DNA of 38,818 bases from Saprospiraceae bacterium (GTDB lineage Bacteria; Bacteroidota; Bacteroidia; Chitinophagales; Saprospiraceae). Positions 5,894 to 14,276 of this stretch are shown piece by piece (within the stretch, counting starts at the first letter, position 1; the number at the start of each line of letters is the position of its first letter). The position numbers and the translations under genes were made by a program. The stretch spans positions 1 through 38,818 of the forward strand of contig WFXH01000101.1 of the NCBI GenBank assembly GCA_015490715.1, in the 5' to 3' direction. The notes under the pieces were generated by a model that saw nothing but the letters and a program-made list of their open reading frames with translations, did no database searches and was not told the origin of the DNA.

Positions 5894-8086
5894 ATGTCTA
5901 CTGCGATGAGGCAACAGGTATCTGCTGTGTTGCGCTACTTTGTCTGGTTGGTCAGTGTGTCTTTGTCGATTGCAAGCTACGGACAGCTCCGCGATCTCAG
6001 TTTAGAAGAGGCAGTAGCTCAGCGTTTTACAAAATTTTATCCCAGAGGCCTGAGCAATCTCTCGTGGATACCGAATACCGACACTTTGGTGCACAACGAC
6101 TCTACGTATGCGCATCTTCTCATGCGCGGCTATCCCTTTCACAGGATTGATACCCTTTTTTCGATCGAGGATGCACCTCTTGGAGAGCTAGGGCTTCAGA
6201 GGGTGCCGCGCATACACTGGCTGGACAATGCGCGGTTGTATTTTCGCCACGGAAACGATCTCTATCTTTTCGACCGAAGAGCAAAGACCCTTCAGCTGTG
6301 GAATCACTACCCCCCGGGAGAAAATGCGGATCTCAGCACAGCTACAGGTCATATTGCCTACACTCGGGACAACAATCTCTACATACGCCTGACCAATGGC
6401 GATTCGGTGCAGGTGACGCATTTTCGATCGACCGACACCGTGGCGGGGCAAGCCATTGCCCGGCAAGAGTTTGGCATTACGAAGGGCACCTTTTGGTCTC
6501 CCAAGGGCACAGCGCTCGCTTTTTACCAAAAGGACGAATCGCAGGTGACCGACTATCCCCTCGTGGATATCGAGCCAAGGCCGGCACAGCTCAAATCGAT
6601 CAAATACCCCATGGCGGGGCAGGCGAGTGAGCGTCCGGCCGTCGGTGTCTACTGGCTCGATAGCGATACCCTCGTCTACCTCCAAACAGTGGGTGACCCT
6701 GAACACTACCTCACCAATCTCACCTGGGGCCCGGACGAGCGCTATATCTATCTGGTAGAATTAAATCGCGGGCAGGATCACCTCTGGCTCACGCGCTACG
6801 ATGCGCGTACAGGGGCACTGTTAGACACCCTCTTGGAAGAGCGCCATCCGAAATACGTCGAGCCAGAACACGGGCCGTACTTTCTCGAAGGCCGAAAGGG
6901 CGAATTCCTCTGGTGGAGCGAACGCGATGGCTATACTCACCTCTATCGGTATGCCTCCGACGGCACGCTGCTAAACCGCGTGAGCGCGGGGAAGTGGAAT
7001 GTAATCGACATCCTCCGCTTCCATCCCCAACAAGGGGCGGTCTACCTCCTCGGCACCGACACCACGGGTCTCAACAATCACCTTTATCGCGCCAGTGTAG
7101 ACTCCCTCTCTGTAGAAGATCTCACCGTCCAGGAGGGCATGCATCGCTACCGCGTCAATCACGACGGGCGTTATATCATCGACGATTACACTGCGATGGA
7201 TCTTCCAAGGGCCATCCAGGTGATCGATCACAGGGGGCGCAGTGTACACTTACTTCATCTCTCTGCCGACCCCTACAAGGGCTATAAAAAGCCCAGCATT
7301 GAAATAGTGGAAATACCGGCCGACGACGGTACCGTGCTGTATGGTCGCCTCATCAAGCCCTACGATTTCAACCCCCAAAAGAAATACCCCGTCTTGGTAT
7401 ACGTCTACGGCGGACCCCATGTCCAACTCATCCAAAACCGCTATATGGCGGGCGCACCACCCTGGATGCTCTACCTGGCGAATAAGGGATACCTCGTATG
7501 GAGCCTCGACAACCGCGGGTCGGCCCGAAGGGGTTTGGCTTTTGAAAACGTCATCCACCGCCAGCTCGGCACAGTGGAGATGCAAGACCAACTCACGGGT
7601 GTGGCCTTTTTAAAATCCCTCCCCTACGTAGACACCACACGTATGGCTGTACACGGCTGGAGTTTTGGCGGATTTATGACCCTGACGCTCATGCTTCGAA
7701 GCCCCGGCATCTTCCGCGTCGGCGTGGCAGGAGGGCCCGTCACCGATTGGGCCTACTACGAAGTCATGTACGGCGAGCGCTATATGGACATGCCCCAGGA
7801 AAACCCCGAAGGGTATCAGCGCGCACGCCTGCACAATTACGTGCAAAACCTCGATGGCCATCTGCTCATCATCCACGGCAGCGTCGACCCTATCGTCGTG
7901 CCACAGCACAGCCTCACGCTCCTGCAGGGCTTTATCCGCCACGGCAAACAAGTCGACTTCTTCCTCTACCCCGGCCATGAGCACAATGTCTACGGTCCCG
8001 ATCGCGTACACCTCATCCAAAAAATTGTCGACTACATCGACCAATACATCCACCCGTGCGAAACGCAAAGTACGACCGACGAATAG
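5894..8086 (+). CDS. S9B dipeptidyl-peptidase IV family serine peptidase
   Basis: This 730-residue protein has an N-terminal signal peptide (hydrophobic LVSVSLSIASYG), an eight-bladed propeller domain (about 35-480) and a C-terminal alpha/beta-hydrolase domain. The catalytic triad is Ser590 in GWSFGGF, Asp665 in GSVDPIV and His697 in GHEHNVYG. The propeller segment QEFGITKGTFWSPKG aligns with the Glu-Glu substrate-anchoring region of DPP IV, but only one Glu is kept (QE). It probably removes dipeptides from peptides in the periplasm. ATG 5894 is the first start; ATG 5906 also leaves a good signal peptide. It appears monocistronic. A sigma-54-like element and terminator lie upstream, and a degenerate -7 box (TATGTTCG) lies near 5876. 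Confidence 0.93.
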   Translation: MSTAMRQQVSAVLRYFVWLVSVSLSIASYGQLRDLSLEEAVAQRFTKFYPRGLSNLSWIPNTDTLVHNDSTYAHLLMRGYPFHRIDTLFSIEDAPLGELGLQRVPRIHWLDNARLYFRHGNDLYLFDRRAKTLQLWNHYPPGENADLSTATGHIAYTRDNNLYIRLTNGDSVQVTHFRSTDTVAGQAIARQEFGITKGTFWSPKGTALAFYQKDESQVTDYPLVDIEPRPAQLKSIKYPMAGQASERPAVGVYWLDSDTLVYLQTVGDPEHYLTNLTWGPDERYIYLVELNRGQDHLWLTRYDARTGALLDTLLEERHPKYVEPEHGPYFLEGRKGEFLWWSERDGYTHLYRYASDGTLLNRVSAGKWNVIDILRFHPQQGAVYLLGTDTTGLNNHLYRASVDSLSVEDLTVQEGMHRYRVNHDGRYIIDDYTAMDLPRAIQVIDHRGRSVHLLHLSADPYKGYKKPSIEIVEIPADDGTVLYGRLIKPYDFNPQKKYPVLVYVYGGPHVQLIQNRYMAGAPPWMLYLANKGYLVWSLDNRGSARRGLAFENVIHRQLGTVEMQDQLTGVAFLKSLPYVDTTRMAVHGWSFGGFMTLTLMLRSPGIFRVGVAGGPVTDWAYYEVMYGERYMDMPQENPEGYQRARLHNYVQNLDGHLLIIHGSVDPIVVPQHSLTLLQGFIRHGKQVDFFLYPGHEHNVYGPDRVHLIQKIVDYIDQYIHPCETQSTTDE

Positions 8087-8118
8087 CCTAAAGATTGTAT
8101 TTTTGCAGGGGAAAATGC

Positions 8119-8161
8119 GGTAGACTCCCCATTTGCATGTCCGTAATCGACGGAGTCTACC
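8119..8161 (+). promoter_or_regulatory. Long hairpin in the leader or 3' UTR between peptidase and ompA-like gene
   Basis: GGTAGACTCC (8119-8128) pairs perfectly with GGAGTCTACC (8152-8161). An overlapping GGGGA (8108-8112) could instead pair with TCCCC (8126-8130), so two structures exclude each other. A TATTTTTG -7 box lies just upstream (8098-8105), which would put this hairpin in the 5' leader of the lipoprotein gene. There is no T-run, so it is not a standard terminator. Confidence 0.45.
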
Positions 8162-8189
8162 CTTGCAAGGGCCCACGGATTGAAAGAAG

Positions 8190-8243
8190 AGCGACGCAAC
8201 ACTCAGCCAACAGTTTTAGGGTCGCTATAAGATTTTTTATAGC
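8190..8243 (+). promoter_or_regulatory. Second pair of alternative stems upstream of ompA-like gene
   Basis: AGCGAC (8190-8195) can pair with GTCGCT (8221-8226). The overlapping GCTATAA (8224-8230) can pair with TTATAGC (8237-8243). The two stems share bases, so only one can form at a time. No function can be assigned. Confidence 0.3.
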
Positions 8244-8308
8244 TGGGTTTTATACAGTATGAAATGGTTGATCAAAACTCAAATACACAGAACAAAAAAA
8301 TGGTCATC

Positions 8309-9223
8309 ATGATGCGTATACAAAGATTCAGCGTTCTCATTCCCGTCGTCGTACTCACAGCAGCTGTGATGAGCGGATGTGTCTCTTCGAAAAAGTACAA
8401 ATCCCTTCAGGCAAAACTCGACGAAACCGAGCTCGAGCTCAAACAAAAGCTCCTCATGCTCGACAAATGCCAGAAGGAAAAGGCACAATTGGAAGAAGAG
8501 CTCGGCAGCAAGGTAGAACAGCTCACTCAGGAGCGCAATCACCTCCAAGACGAAGTCTCCGATTTGCAGCGCGAGCTCGACTTTGTCAAGCGCACCAACG
8601 AAACCCTCATGGACCACATCAGTGAACTGTCCCATCTCAACAAAGCCGAATCGGAAAATCTCCGCCGTACCCTCGAAGAGATATCCGAGCAGCGTAAGTA
8701 CATTAAAACGCTCACTGAGGGTATTCGCAAGCGCGATTCACTCAACCTCGTACTGGTGCAAAACCTCAAGCGATCACTGGGCAACATCGACGACGAAGAT
8801 ATCCAGATCGAGGTGCGCAAAGGCGTGGTCTACATCTCCATCGCCGACAAGCTCCTCTTCGGCTCAGGTAGCGCCGTCATCACTAAGCGAGCGATGAATG
8901 TGCTGGAAAAAGTCGCCAAAGTGCTCAAAGATCGCTCCGACATCGAAGTAATGGTCGAAGGCCACACCGACAACGTGCCAATCCACACTGACTGTGTAAA
9001 AGACAACTGGGACTTGAGTGTCAAGCGAGCCACGGCAGTTGTGCGCGTCTTGCAAAACAAGTTTGGCGTCAATCCGACGCGCCTCATTGCAGCAGGCCGC
9101 GGCGAATATATGCCCAAAGCCACCAACGAAACCGCTAAAGGCCGCCAACTCAACCGTCGCACAGAAATCATCATCACTCCGACCTTTGCCAAGTACTTCG
9201 AACTACTCAAACCCAACAACTAA
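8309..9223 (+). CDS. OmpA-family peptidoglycan-binding lipoprotein
   Basis: Starting at ATG 8309 the protein has 304 residues. A lipoprotein signal ends in VMSGC, with Cys24 as the lipidation site, followed by SSKK. A long Glu/Lys/Leu-rich coiled coil covers about 28-155. The C-terminal OmpA domain (about 180-290) has the diaminopimelate-binding signature NWDLSVKRA and VEGHTDN. It should tether the outer membrane to peptidoglycan. The frame is open from ATG 8264, but the 15 extra residues are polar and would spoil the lipoprotein signal, so I prefer 8309 or 8312. The preceding leader carries alternative hairpins. The exact cellular partner is unknown. Confidence 0.9.
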   Translation: MMRIQRFSVLIPVVVLTAAVMSGCVSSKKYKSLQAKLDETELELKQKLLMLDKCQKEKAQLEEELGSKVEQLTQERNHLQDEVSDLQRELDFVKRTNETLMDHISELSHLNKAESENLRRTLEEISEQRKYIKTLTEGIRKRDSLNLVLVQNLKRSLGNIDDEDIQIEVRKGVVYISIADKLLFGSGSAVITKRAMNVLEKVAKVLKDRSDIEVMVEGHTDNVPIHTDCVKDNWDLSVKRATAVVRVLQNKFGVNPTRLIAAGRGEYMPKATNETAKGRQLNRRTEIIITPTFAKYFELLKPNN

Positions 9224-9256
9224 GACTCCATCCGACAACCAAAAAAGCTATTGTAC

Positions 9257-9285
9257 GGGGAGCTGCTCATCTGTAGTGGCTCCCC
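9257..9285 (+). terminator. Hairpin between ompA-like gene and gmhA
   Basis: GGGGAGC (9257-9263) pairs with GCTCCCC (9279-9285) around a 15-nt loop. It is followed by an AT-rich stretch (ATAATTTTATAG) instead of a pure T-run. It may be a weak terminator or an mRNA-stabilising stem. Confidence 0.4.
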
Positions 9286-9301
9286 GCATAATTTTATAGC
9301 T

Positions 9302-9889
9302 ATGGAAGATAGCACCAGACAAATCCATCACCTATTACAGGAAGCAACGGAGTTGTACAGCCAAATGTATAGGGACCCGCTCTTGAAGGACTCTCTCGAA
9401 CAGCTCTATGTCCAGATGCTGCGATGTGTGCGGCACGGCGGCAAAATTTTGCTCTGCGGTAACGGCGGAAGTGCTGCGGATGCCCAACACATCGCCGCAG
9501 AGCTCACCGGTAGACTTTCGAAAAACAGGCCTCCCATCCAGGCCCTTGCACTCAACACCAACGTCTCCGAACTCACGGCCATCTCCAACGATCTCGGCTT
9601 CGATCGCGTCTTCGAACGCTTAGTGGAAGCGCACGGTCGCGACGGCGACCTACTCATCGCCCTGTCCACCTCTGGACACTCCGAAAACATCCGTCGCGCA
9701 GTCCTCAAAGCGCACTCCATGGGCTTGGTCACCTCTGCCTGGACAGGTGCGCAGCCCAACCCCCTTCAAGACCTATGCGATTACCACCTCCGCATTCCTT
9801 CCACCAGTACACAGCGCATCCAGGAAGGCCACATCCTCTGTGGTCACATCCTCTGCCAACTCTTAGAGGACGCCCTCCTCACTCCATAA
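9302..9889 (+). CDS. gmhA: Sedoheptulose-7-phosphate (phosphoheptose) isomerase GmhA
   Basis: This 195-residue SIS-domain protein converts sedoheptulose 7-phosphate to D-glycero-D-manno-heptose 7-phosphate, the first step of nucleotide-heptose synthesis for LPS core or surface glycans. CGNGGSAADAQHIAAELTG contains His63 and Glu67. RIQEGHILCGHILC contains Gln174 and His182. These match the E. coli catalytic set H61/E65/Q172/H180 with a constant offset of two. The phosphate-binding STSGHSENI follows at 122-130. ATG 9302 is chosen over the in-frame ATG 9251 because the latter would place the upstream hairpin inside the gene and add an atypical tail. No other heptose gene is nearby. Confidence 0.93.
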   Translation: MEDSTRQIHHLLQEATELYSQMYRDPLLKDSLEQLYVQMLRCVRHGGKILLCGNGGSAADAQHIAAELTGRLSKNRPPIQALALNTNVSELTAISNDLGFDRVFERLVEAHGRDGDLLIALSTSGHSENIRRAVLKAHSMGLVTSAWTGAQPNPLQDLCDYHLRIPSTSTQRIQEGHILCGHILCQLLEDALLTP

Positions 9890-10022
9890 TGCCCGCGTAT
9901 TTCCAATTTAATAACGGATGAAATATTGCATGTATAAAATTGTACACGAGGTTTCTACCGCGCACTTCAAACATGAAGCATCATGCTGCGTTGTCAATAG
10001 GTATTAAAATTCCGAAGCGGCC

Positions 10023-13000
10023 TTGCACGCACAGCTGGATACGCTACTAGAGCGTTGTACTTCGACGGAGAGCTTTCAGCAACTCAAGCAATTGCTGGAA
10101 CAGCGCCGACATCACCTGTATGTAGCGGGTCTGAGCGGCTCCGCTGCTACTTTCGTCTCGGCTGCGCTCCACAAAAATTTCCCAAGAGTTCAGCTTTGGG
10201 TGTGTACGGACAAGGATCGAGCCTCTTACGTCTATTCGGATCTCATCACGTGGCTACCGAAGCAAGACGTATATTTCTTTCCCGATTCCTTCAAGCATCC
10301 CAATCGCTTCGATGTGCCCTATGCCTATCACCACCTGCTTCGGACGCGCACACTGCACCACCTCGCCCAATCGACGAAGCCGCTCATAGTGGTAAGTTAT
10401 CCACAGGCTATTGCCGAACGGGTGCCCCAGCTGGAAAAACTATCCCACTATGCATTGCGCCTCCAACAGGGGCAGACCTTCCCGATCGATGATCTGGTCG
10501 ACCAACTCCTCGACTGGGGCTTTGAGGCGACCGACTTTGTCTACGAGCCGGGACAGTTTGCCCTGCGCGGTGGGCTCTTGGACGTCTTCGCTTTTGGAAA
10601 TGAATGGCCCCTGCGCATCGAATTTATCGACGAGGAAATCGCCCAAATACGCCTCTTCAAACCCGAAGACCAATGCTCGATTGCTACCCTCGATTGGGTC
10701 TTTCTGCTTCCCGACTACCGCAAAGTCTGTGCTGAGCCCACAGGGCAATTCCTCCAACTATTGCCACCACAAAGCTCTGTATGGATCGAAGATTATGAGG
10801 ACATCCTCAACAGTTTGCGAGAATGCTGGTCCTATCGGTACGAAGTCCAATCGACTGGTGATTTTGAAGAATCACCAGAATCACCGCCGGTGGAGCTCAC
10901 CCCCCCCGAAGAAGCACTCCTCCTCCCCGATGATGTGCACGCACTGTACCTCAAACGCCCAACAGGGCTTCAAGCGGAAACAGTACGATTTCACACCGCG
11001 CCACAGCCGCATTTCAACAAAAACGTCGACCTTCTCATCGACAATTTACAGGGGCTCCTGCACGAGGGCTATACGCTGTACCTCTTTAGCGAAGATGCGC
11101 GTCAGATAGCGCGTTTAGAATCCATCTTTGAAGACCGACAGTGCTCCATCCCTTTCCAGTCTATTCGGGAGAGCTTGGCGGAAGGATGGATCGACCGTCA
11201 ACTGCGCTGCGCGTTTTATACCGATCATCAAATCTTTGAGCGCTACCACCGTCACAAGTTGCGCAGGGGCTTTTCGAAAGATACGGCATTGACGCTCCAG
11301 GCATTGCGTGCGCTCAACCCCGGGGACTATGTCGTACACTACGACCACGGCATTGGTCGCTTTAGCGGCCTCGAGAAGATCGAAATCAACGGCAAGGTCA
11401 TGGAAGCCGTCCGCATCCAGTACGCGGGCAGTGATGTACTCTACGTCAGCATTCACTCTCTGCACAAGCTCAGTAAGTACTCCTCCGAAGACGGAAAGGT
11501 ACCCAAGCTCCATCGCCTCGGCAGCCCTGCATGGAAAAACCTAAAACGACGCACCAAGAAGAAAATCAAAGACATTGCTGCAGATCTCATACGCCTTTAC
11601 GCAAGGCGAAAGGCCTCGCAAGGGCATGCCTTCAGTGTAGACAACGCCTTGCAATACGAGCTCGAAGCTTCCTTTTTTTATCAAGACACTCCTGATCAAG
11701 CACGTGCCACGGCCGATGTCAAACGCGATATGGAGAGCCCCCATCCCATGGATCGCCTCATCTGTGGGGATGTGGGTTTCGGCAAGACCGAAGTGGCAAT
11801 ACGTGCAGCGTTCAAGGCCGTTTTAGACGATAAGCAGGTCGCCGTACTGGTCCCCACTACGATTTTAGCCCTCCAACACTATCAGACGTTTAGTCAGCGG
11901 ATGAAGGACTTCGGCGTAGCCATCGAGTACCTCACCCGCTTTAAGAGTGCGAAGCAGAAGCGCGCAATCCTCGAAAAGCTCGCCGATGGCAAAATCGATA
12001 TCATCATCGGCACCCACGCCTTGCTGTCAAAAGACGTGCGCTTTCACGATCTGGGGCTACTCATCATCGACGAAGAGCAAAAATTCGGTGTGGCGGCCAA
12101 GGAAAAGATTCGCCAGCTCAAGGTCAATGTCGACACGCTCACCATGACCGCCACCCCCATACCGCGCACCCTCAAATTTAGTCTCCTCGGTGCTCGTGAT
12201 CTATCCGTCATCAACACCCCTCCGCCCAATCGACAGCCCATCCATACCGAGCGCAGGACATTTTCGACCGAATTTATCCGCGAAGCCATTTACTACGAAA
12301 TCCATCGCGGCGGACAGGTCTTCTTCGTGCACAACCGCATCCAAACCCTCCCCGCCATCGTGCAGCTCCTCCAACGCCTGTGTCCGGATTTGCACATCGC
12401 ATCCGCTCATGGGCAAATGCCCGCACAGGAGATTGAGCATACCATGCGCCTCTTTATCGAGGGGCAAATCGATGTGCTGGTCTCTACCAACATTATCGAA
12501 ACGGGCCTGGACATCCCCAATGCCAATACCATCTTCATCAACGACGCGCACCTTTACGGATTGAGTGACCTGCATCAACTGCGCGGACGCGTGGGAAGGT
12601 CTAATCGCAAAGCTTTTTGTTACCTACTCACTCCTCCCCATACGCCATTGACAGAAAACGCCATCAAACGCCTGCGCACCGTTGAAGAATTTTCCGAGCT
12701 CGGCAGTGGCATCCACATCGCTCTGCGCGATTTACACATACGCGGAGCTGGTAACCTCCTCGGCAGCGAGCAAAGTGGATTTATCAACAACCTCGGATTC
12801 GAAACCTACCAGCGCATCTTAGACGAAGCTATCCGAGAGCTCAAAGAAGTGGAGTTCAAAGATTTGTTTAAAGAGCAGCTCCAACGCCCATCCTACCGGT
12901 ACATCTACGAGGTCTCCATGGAGCTCGGCGAAGAGATGTACATCCCCGATGATTACGTCCGAAGCCAACGCGAGCGGATGAACTTATATACGCGACTCAA

Positions 13001-13391
13001 TAGCATACGCACCGAAGCCGGCTTGCAGCGCTTCGCCGAGGAGCTAAGGGATCGCTTCGGCCCCCTGCCTCCTCCCGTAGAACGCCTGCTCGACACTATG
13101 CGCATCAAATGGATCTGCCAGAAGCTCGCCTTCGAACGCATCATCCTCAAAGACAACACCCTCAAAATCCACCTCCCCGAAAACCCCTCCAATCCCTACT
13201 ACGACAGCCCCCTCTTCCAAAAACTCCTACAATACATCCACTCCCACCCCCAACAATGCCAGCTCAAACAATCCACCCGCCGCCTTTCATTGCTCATCAA
13301 CGGCATCCGGGATATACGCGATGTAAAATTGCAGCTCTCCGACCTGCAATCCTCTCTCATCCACGAAGAACCTCAGTCTGCAACACTTTAG
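10023..13391 (+). CDS. mfd: Transcription-repair coupling factor Mfd
   Basis: This 1122-residue protein (E. coli Mfd has 1148) removes RNA polymerase stalled at lesions and recruits UvrA. The UvrB-homology region is at the N-terminus. An RNA-polymerase-interaction domain contains GDYVVHYDHGIGRFSGLE. The RecG-like helicase motor has Walker A GDVGFGKTEVA (Lys588), DEEQ at 683-686, TMTATPIPRTL, and QLRGRVGRSN near 855. A C-terminal TRCF domain follows. The start is a TTG. An in-frame TAA lies 18 nt upstream of it, and no ATG occurs in frame until about residue 460, so TTG is the best candidate. The next gene begins 10 nt after the stop. Confidence 0.97.
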   Translation: MHAQLDTLLERCTSTESFQQLKQLLEQRRHHLYVAGLSGSAATFVSAALHKNFPRVQLWVCTDKDRASYVYSDLITWLPKQDVYFFPDSFKHPNRFDVPYAYHHLLRTRTLHHLAQSTKPLIVVSYPQAIAERVPQLEKLSHYALRLQQGQTFPIDDLVDQLLDWGFEATDFVYEPGQFALRGGLLDVFAFGNEWPLRIEFIDEEIAQIRLFKPEDQCSIATLDWVFLLPDYRKVCAEPTGQFLQLLPPQSSVWIEDYEDILNSLRECWSYRYEVQSTGDFEESPESPPVELTPPEEALLLPDDVHALYLKRPTGLQAETVRFHTAPQPHFNKNVDLLIDNLQGLLHEGYTLYLFSEDARQIARLESIFEDRQCSIPFQSIRESLAEGWIDRQLRCAFYTDHQIFERYHRHKLRRGFSKDTALTLQALRALNPGDYVVHYDHGIGRFSGLEKIEINGKVMEAVRIQYAGSDVLYVSIHSLHKLSKYSSEDGKVPKLHRLGSPAWKNLKRRTKKKIKDIAADLIRLYARRKASQGHAFSVDNALQYELEASFFYQDTPDQARATADVKRDMESPHPMDRLICGDVGFGKTEVAIRAAFKAVLDDKQVAVLVPTTILALQHYQTFSQRMKDFGVAIEYLTRFKSAKQKRAILEKLADGKIDIIIGTHALLSKDVRFHDLGLLIIDEEQKFGVAAKEKIRQLKVNVDTLTMTATPIPRTLKFSLLGARDLSVINTPPPNRQPIHTERRTFSTEFIREAIYYEIHRGGQVFFVHNRIQTLPAIVQLLQRLCPDLHIASAHGQMPAQEIEHTMRLFIEGQIDVLVSTNIIETGLDIPNANTIFINDAHLYGLSDLHQLRGRVGRSNRKAFCYLLTPPHTPLTENAIKRLRTVEEFSELGSGIHIALRDLHIRGAGNLLGSEQSGFINNLGFETYQRILDEAIRELKEVEFKDLFKEQLQRPSYRYIYEVSMELGEEMYIPDDYVRSQRERMNLYTRLNSIRTEAGLQRFAEELRDRFGPLPPPVERLLDTMRIKWICQKLAFERIILKDNTLKIHLPENPSNPYYDSPLFQKLLQYIHSHPQQCQLKQSTRRLSLLINGIRDIRDVKLQLSDLQSSLIHEEPQSATL

Positions 13392-13401
13392 CACCGTATC
13401 T

Positions 13402-14163
13402 ATGCGTTTAATCCATGTGACGATACACCGAATACCTCCGATCATGCGCTGGTCATTTCAGCTCTATGCTTTGACTATCAGTGTATTGATGATTTTTTTG
13501 TTCTATCACGCCTGTACACTTTGCCCTGCTGAGAAGCTGTCCAAGCACGCCCAACAATCGAAGGTAGAAGCACCTTTGGACACGGGTCTTCATTGTTGTG
13601 GAGACGGTCAAGGGCATCCCTGCTTCCCTTTTGTCGACCCTAAGCGCGACCGATGGCAAAAGCCGCAACTCTTGCTCGACAGGTTTGGACCCTTCGAAGG
13701 TATGAATATCGCCGACATCGGAGCGGGTTATGGGTATTTTGCACTCCGATTGGCCCAACGCGGAGCCCACGTCATTGCCATTGACATCGACAGTGCCGCA
13801 CTCGACAGCCTTCAAACCCTTTGGCAATTCTTCCACGCACGGCGCGGCCGCTTAACCACACGTCTGACCGACCCCACTGACCCTGCACTGGCTTCTCAAG
13901 AGGCCGACCAAATCTGGATCGTCAACACCTATCACCACTTTCCCGACCGCATCGACTATATGAAAAAGGTGCACAGCGGACTAAAGCCCGACGGCAAGCT
14001 CATACTGATCGATTTCAAAATCGACACCCTCCCCGTCGGCCCGCCCCCCCACATGAAAATACCCCACCATCAAGTCGTCGAGGAGCTCCGACAAGCTGGC
14101 TTTGTAATTTTAGATGTAGATGTTCAGACGCTTCCCTACCAATACATCATCACGGCGCGGTGA
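13402..14163 (+). CDS. Membrane-anchored or exported class I SAM-dependent methyltransferase
   Basis: This 253-residue protein starts with a hydrophobic segment (LYALTISVLMIFLFYHAC, about 21-38), then a Cys/His-containing linker (HCCGDGQGHPC), then a methyltransferase fold. The family signature VDPKRDRWQKPQ precedes motif I IADIGAGYGYFALRLA (103-118) and an acidic motif II IAIDID. NTYHHF and LKPDGKLILIDF follow. Similar methyltransferases with an export-like N-terminus are known in Bacteroidetes. Their substrate is not established, and SAM is not expected outside the cytoplasm. Met15 is an alternative start. Cys38 does not sit in a canonical lipobox. It follows mfd by 10 nt and is probably cotranscribed. 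Confidence 0.82.
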   Translation: MRLIHVTIHRIPPIMRWSFQLYALTISVLMIFLFYHACTLCPAEKLSKHAQQSKVEAPLDTGLHCCGDGQGHPCFPFVDPKRDRWQKPQLLLDRFGPFEGMNIADIGAGYGYFALRLAQRGAHVIAIDIDSAALDSLQTLWQFFHARRGRLTTRLTDPTDPALASQEADQIWIVNTYHHFPDRIDYMKKVHSGLKPDGKLILIDFKIDTLPVGPPPHMKIPHHQVVEELRQAGFVILDVDVQTLPYQYIITAR

Positions 14164-14276
14164 TACGGCACATGTCATAGGGCTTTTAAAGATTTTCCTC
14201 CGTATGAAATAGTAGTCGCATCCACTATTCGCATCGACCGTAGGACTACCGATACGCCAAGTGGCTCCAACGCATA

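Noticed and set aside
14164..14276. Bidirectional terminator between the methyltransferase and radA genes
   Set aside because: Only short stems of about 4 bp without T-runs are visible.
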